From positions 1 to 26,343 of the forward strand of contig CALSCO010001598.1 of NCBI GenBank assembly GCA_943704415.1: DNA of 26,343 nucleotides. The letters are read 5' to 3'. A program made the position numbers and the translations under genes. Source of the DNA: Parvularia atlantis. Its lineage: Eukaryota; Opisthokonta; Rotosphaerida. Below the pieces are notes generated by a model. That model saw nothing but the letters and a program-made list of their open reading frames with translations, made no database searches and was not told the DNA's origin. Shown here in pieces: positions 24,168 to 26,343 of this stretch. How positions within the stretch are numbered: position 1 is the first letter of the stretch; every line of letters starts with the position of its first letter.

Positions 24168-25873
24168 TCACGTCTCAAACACGGTCTCGACCGTGACCAT
24201 GAACGGCAGATTGCTGTCGGCCACACGGATGCGCTCGCCGCTCTGGAGCAGCGACCCGAGCGTCTTGCTGAGGTTGGGCCGCGTCATCTCCTCGAGCGAT
24301 GGCGGCGCCTGCATGTACAGCGTGCGCCCCTCGACCGTGAGCGACGGCTTCTTCATCTGGCTGAGAGGCGGGCCAGCGTCAGCCGAGCGTGGCGGCACGC
24401 GCCCGGCGCACGCACAACTGCCCGTCGGCCATCAGTCGCTCGATCAGGCTCTCGAGCGTCGCCTGCGGGTGCACCTTGTAGTGCAGGACGCCGCTGCCGC
24501 ACACGGGGCAGTTGGCCTTGCGCTGCGGTCGCTGCGTCACGGCCACGGCTCGTGCGACAGCGAGCGCGCGCACCTCGTAGGCGAACGTGTACGTGTACAG
24601 GCCCTCGCCGCCGCTGTACATCATGTAGTTGTCAAGCGTGCCCGAGGCCTGCGTGGAGAGCTTGAAGGCCTCGTTGGCGCAGACGGCTGCGCGGGCGCGG
24701 TTGGTCGAGCGTGCGCGCTGCGCGTGCGGAGGCGGAGGCCGCACCAGACACGACGGCGTTGGTCGAGGCGATGGCTGGGATGATGTTTTTTACCACGCCC
24801 TGCGTCAGGCGGTAGGTCACGCCGCTGATGTTGAACTCGGCCGCGCGCTTGCTGGCGGCCTCAAACAGCCACTGGATGTGCTCGGGGTTGTCAGTGTCGA
24901 TCTTGTCTGTGGCCATGCCGCCGTGGTGTGGCGGTCACGCGGTGCGCCGCGGCAAAGACGGCCGGCACGCACGCTGAAAGTGTTCCTTCCAGTTGAGCTC
25001 GGAGGCCCACTCGATGCAGTGCTCGGGCAGGCGCGGCGTGTTGGCGATGGTGCAGATCGGGTAGGTCGTGCGCGGCGGGAAGAGCTCGAGCGTGCACTCG
25101 AAGCAGGCCGTGAGCCGCGGGATAATCACACGCGCCTGGCCCTTGAAACCTGCTCCCGGCGCTGAGCGGGCCGGGGCGGGCCGATGCGAGTTGGGCGGGC
25201 GGCCGCGCGCGCACCCTCCGTGCCGCCGTCAATGATTGGGATGATGGTCGAGCCGACGGGGTTGCCGTCGTCGTCCATCTCGACCATGTCGACGATGGTG
25301 CTGCGCGCGCGTGTCAGCCGTGTGTGCGCACGGGGTGATCGCGTGCGTGCCTGTTGATCCACCGTCGCGCCTCGATCGAGTCCAGGCCGCAGATGATCAG
25401 GCTGAACTGGCGGTAGTAGGCCTCGTCCTTGTCCTTGAGGTTGCCGTAGTAGCTGTGGGCGCCCGCGCCCGCGCGGCTCGTGAGACGCGGCGCGCGGCGG
25501 CACGGCCGAGCGCGACGCACGGCGTCACGCGTACGCCCGGGATGCGGTCCATGACGAAGCGCGCCGCGACCTCGGCCTTGCTCGAGCCCACGTCCTTGCG
25601 GCGGAAGAGGAATTGGCGGTTGAGGTTGGACAGGTCGATCGTGTCCATGTCGATGAGGTGGATGTCGCGGAAGCCGAGCAGGGCACAGTCCTTCAGCAGC
25701 TCGCAGCCGAGCCCACCCGCGCCGACGATGAGCAGCTTGCTCTGGTGCAGCGCGTCCTTCACGGCCGCGCCGGGCTCGAAGCCCATCCCGGCCAGCGGCC
25801 CGCCGCGCTCGAGCAGGCGGTGCACCGACCCGCCAAAGACCGATGCGAGCGACGGTGCGGGTGCGATGTCCAT
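24168..25873 (-). CDS. UBA3: UBA3, catalytic subunit of the NEDD8-activating enzyme E1
   Basis: This subunit adenylates NEDD8 and carries it as a thioester, working with NAE1/APPBP1. Minus-strand exons: 25873-25521, 25452-25351, 25300-25215, 25149-24973, 24906-24745, 24686-24574, 24522-24416, 24360-24168, giving 430 aa. Nucleotide loop GAGGLG is at residues 51-56. [19 protein letters not shown] and [13 protein letters not shown] follow. Catalytic Cys213 is in YPICTIA. Zinc-binding cysteines are in CFEC and CPVC. ITY-type core [20 protein letters not shown] is intact. The C-terminal ubiquitin-fold domain that recruits UBC12 is present ([19 protein letters not shown]). Intron 25350-25301 begins GCACGC. 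The order and spacing of all blocks match human UBA3. The ATG at 25873 opens [13 protein letters not shown]; no upstream in-frame ATG is better. Confidence 0.96.
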
Positions 25874-26080
25874 CCGTCTGTATGTTGATTTGTCGATCAA
25901 GCGTGCGCTTCACGCGCCGAGTGCCGCAGGCTGAGCGTACTCGCAGCGTGCCAAGGCAACGTGTGACTCAAGCGGGGCGCAAAGCAAGCGTCCAGGCCGT
26001 AATCGAGTGAACTCAAATGAGCCACTGGCAGACTCGGAAGTCGGCTCCCGAGTCTCGGCGCCCGCGTGCCGCGTGAGCAC
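25874..26080. other. upstream spacer of UBA3
   Basis: This stretch has no recognisable gene and is less GC-rich than its surroundings (for example AATCGAGTGAACTCAAATGAG near 25999). It probably contains the UBA3 promoter and perhaps that of a divergent gene on the right. Confidence 0.4.
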
Positions 26081-26343
26081 ATGGCGCTGTCGAGAGGTTG
26101 TGGGGCAGCCAGAACAGCCAGATCGGTACACAACACAAGGACTGGTGGCAATAGTTCCGCGCACGTTACGCCGTCCTGTCGCTCCGTCGGCGCACCTTTC
26201 AACGCCGAGGTCGTCCGCCGCCTCGGCCAGAGCGATCGCCCGTCACCGTCGTCGCTGACGCCCGCGCACGCCGTCGACCGTCGACCCGCCGCGGCACCTG
26301 CACCGGCTGCACCCAACTCACCTGCGTCCGCGCGAGCAGTGCC
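26081..26343 (+). CDS. possible 5' part of an unknown gene, cut by the window edge
   Basis: From the ATG at 26081 the frame stays open to the last base (87 codons). The predicted N-terminus, MALSRGCGAARTARSVHNTR, is Arg/Ala/Ser-rich with no acids, as in mitochondrial presequences. It continues with NAEVVRRLGQSD and a Pro/Ala-rich stretch. Long chance frames are common at this GC content, and no family is recognised, so this is tentative. If real, it is divergent from UBA3 with about 207 bp between starts. Confidence 0.25.
   Translation, partial: MALSRGCGAARTARSVHNTRTGGNSSAHVTPSCRSVGAPFNAEVVRRLGQSDRPSPSSLTPAHAVDRRPAAAPAPAAPNSPASARAV

Noticed and set aside
25897-26316. Minus-strand frame upstream of UBA3
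   Set aside because: Composition is shadow-like, there is no domain, and no consistent splice sites join it to UBA3.

Overview
This is a very GC-rich, gene-dense nuclear segment from a eukaryote. Every gene is cut by many tiny introns, usually 45-70 nt. The proteins are standard eukaryotic ones: V-ATPase, peroxisomal beta-oxidation, a RUN-FYVE endosome adaptor, ER peroxiredoxin, NEDD8 E1, RAD50, and cytosolic and mitochondrial ribosomal proteins. Intron size, spacing and content point to a unicellular organism. RUFY-like, BRSK-like, PRDX4-like and TMEM184-like proteins hint at an opisthokont-grade lineage such as an early-diverging fungus, but I cannot name the organism. I see no mobile element, virus relic, CRISPR array, tRNA or rRNA.

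Layout, left to right: V-ATPase subunit D (+); an orphan protein (-); acyl-CoA oxidase (+); RUN-FYVE coiled-coil protein (+); TMEM184/OST-alpha-like membrane protein (+); BRSK/SAD kinase (-); ribosomal protein eL37 (-); PRDX4-type peroxiredoxin (+); four-CBS protein (-); mitochondrial uL30 (-); RAD50 (+); UBA3 (-); and a possible gene start running off the right edge (+). Most spacers are 40-130 bp. The longest is about 510 bp, upstream of the kinase. I rebuilt exons by hand from protein-family continuity plus splice motifs. All twelve full gene models close in frame, with lengths near family norms where a family is known.

The most striking signal is the splicing code. About 124 introns can be placed in 26 kb. 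Donors are not GTRAGT but almost always GTGCGN, with C at +4. About one in eight introns starts with GC instead of GT, nearly always as AG|GCACGC or AG|GCGCGC. The 3' end is a CTNAC-like branch motif followed within about 10-25 nt by GCGCAG or ACAG, with no pyrimidine tract. This suggests a lineage whose U1 snRNA or donor recognition has shifted.

The genes do not form one pathway; they are housekeeping neighbours packed by a compact genome. Several pairs are divergent with very short shared promoters: orphan/ACOX 37 bp, eL37/PRDX4 112 bp, uL30m/RAD50 131 bp.
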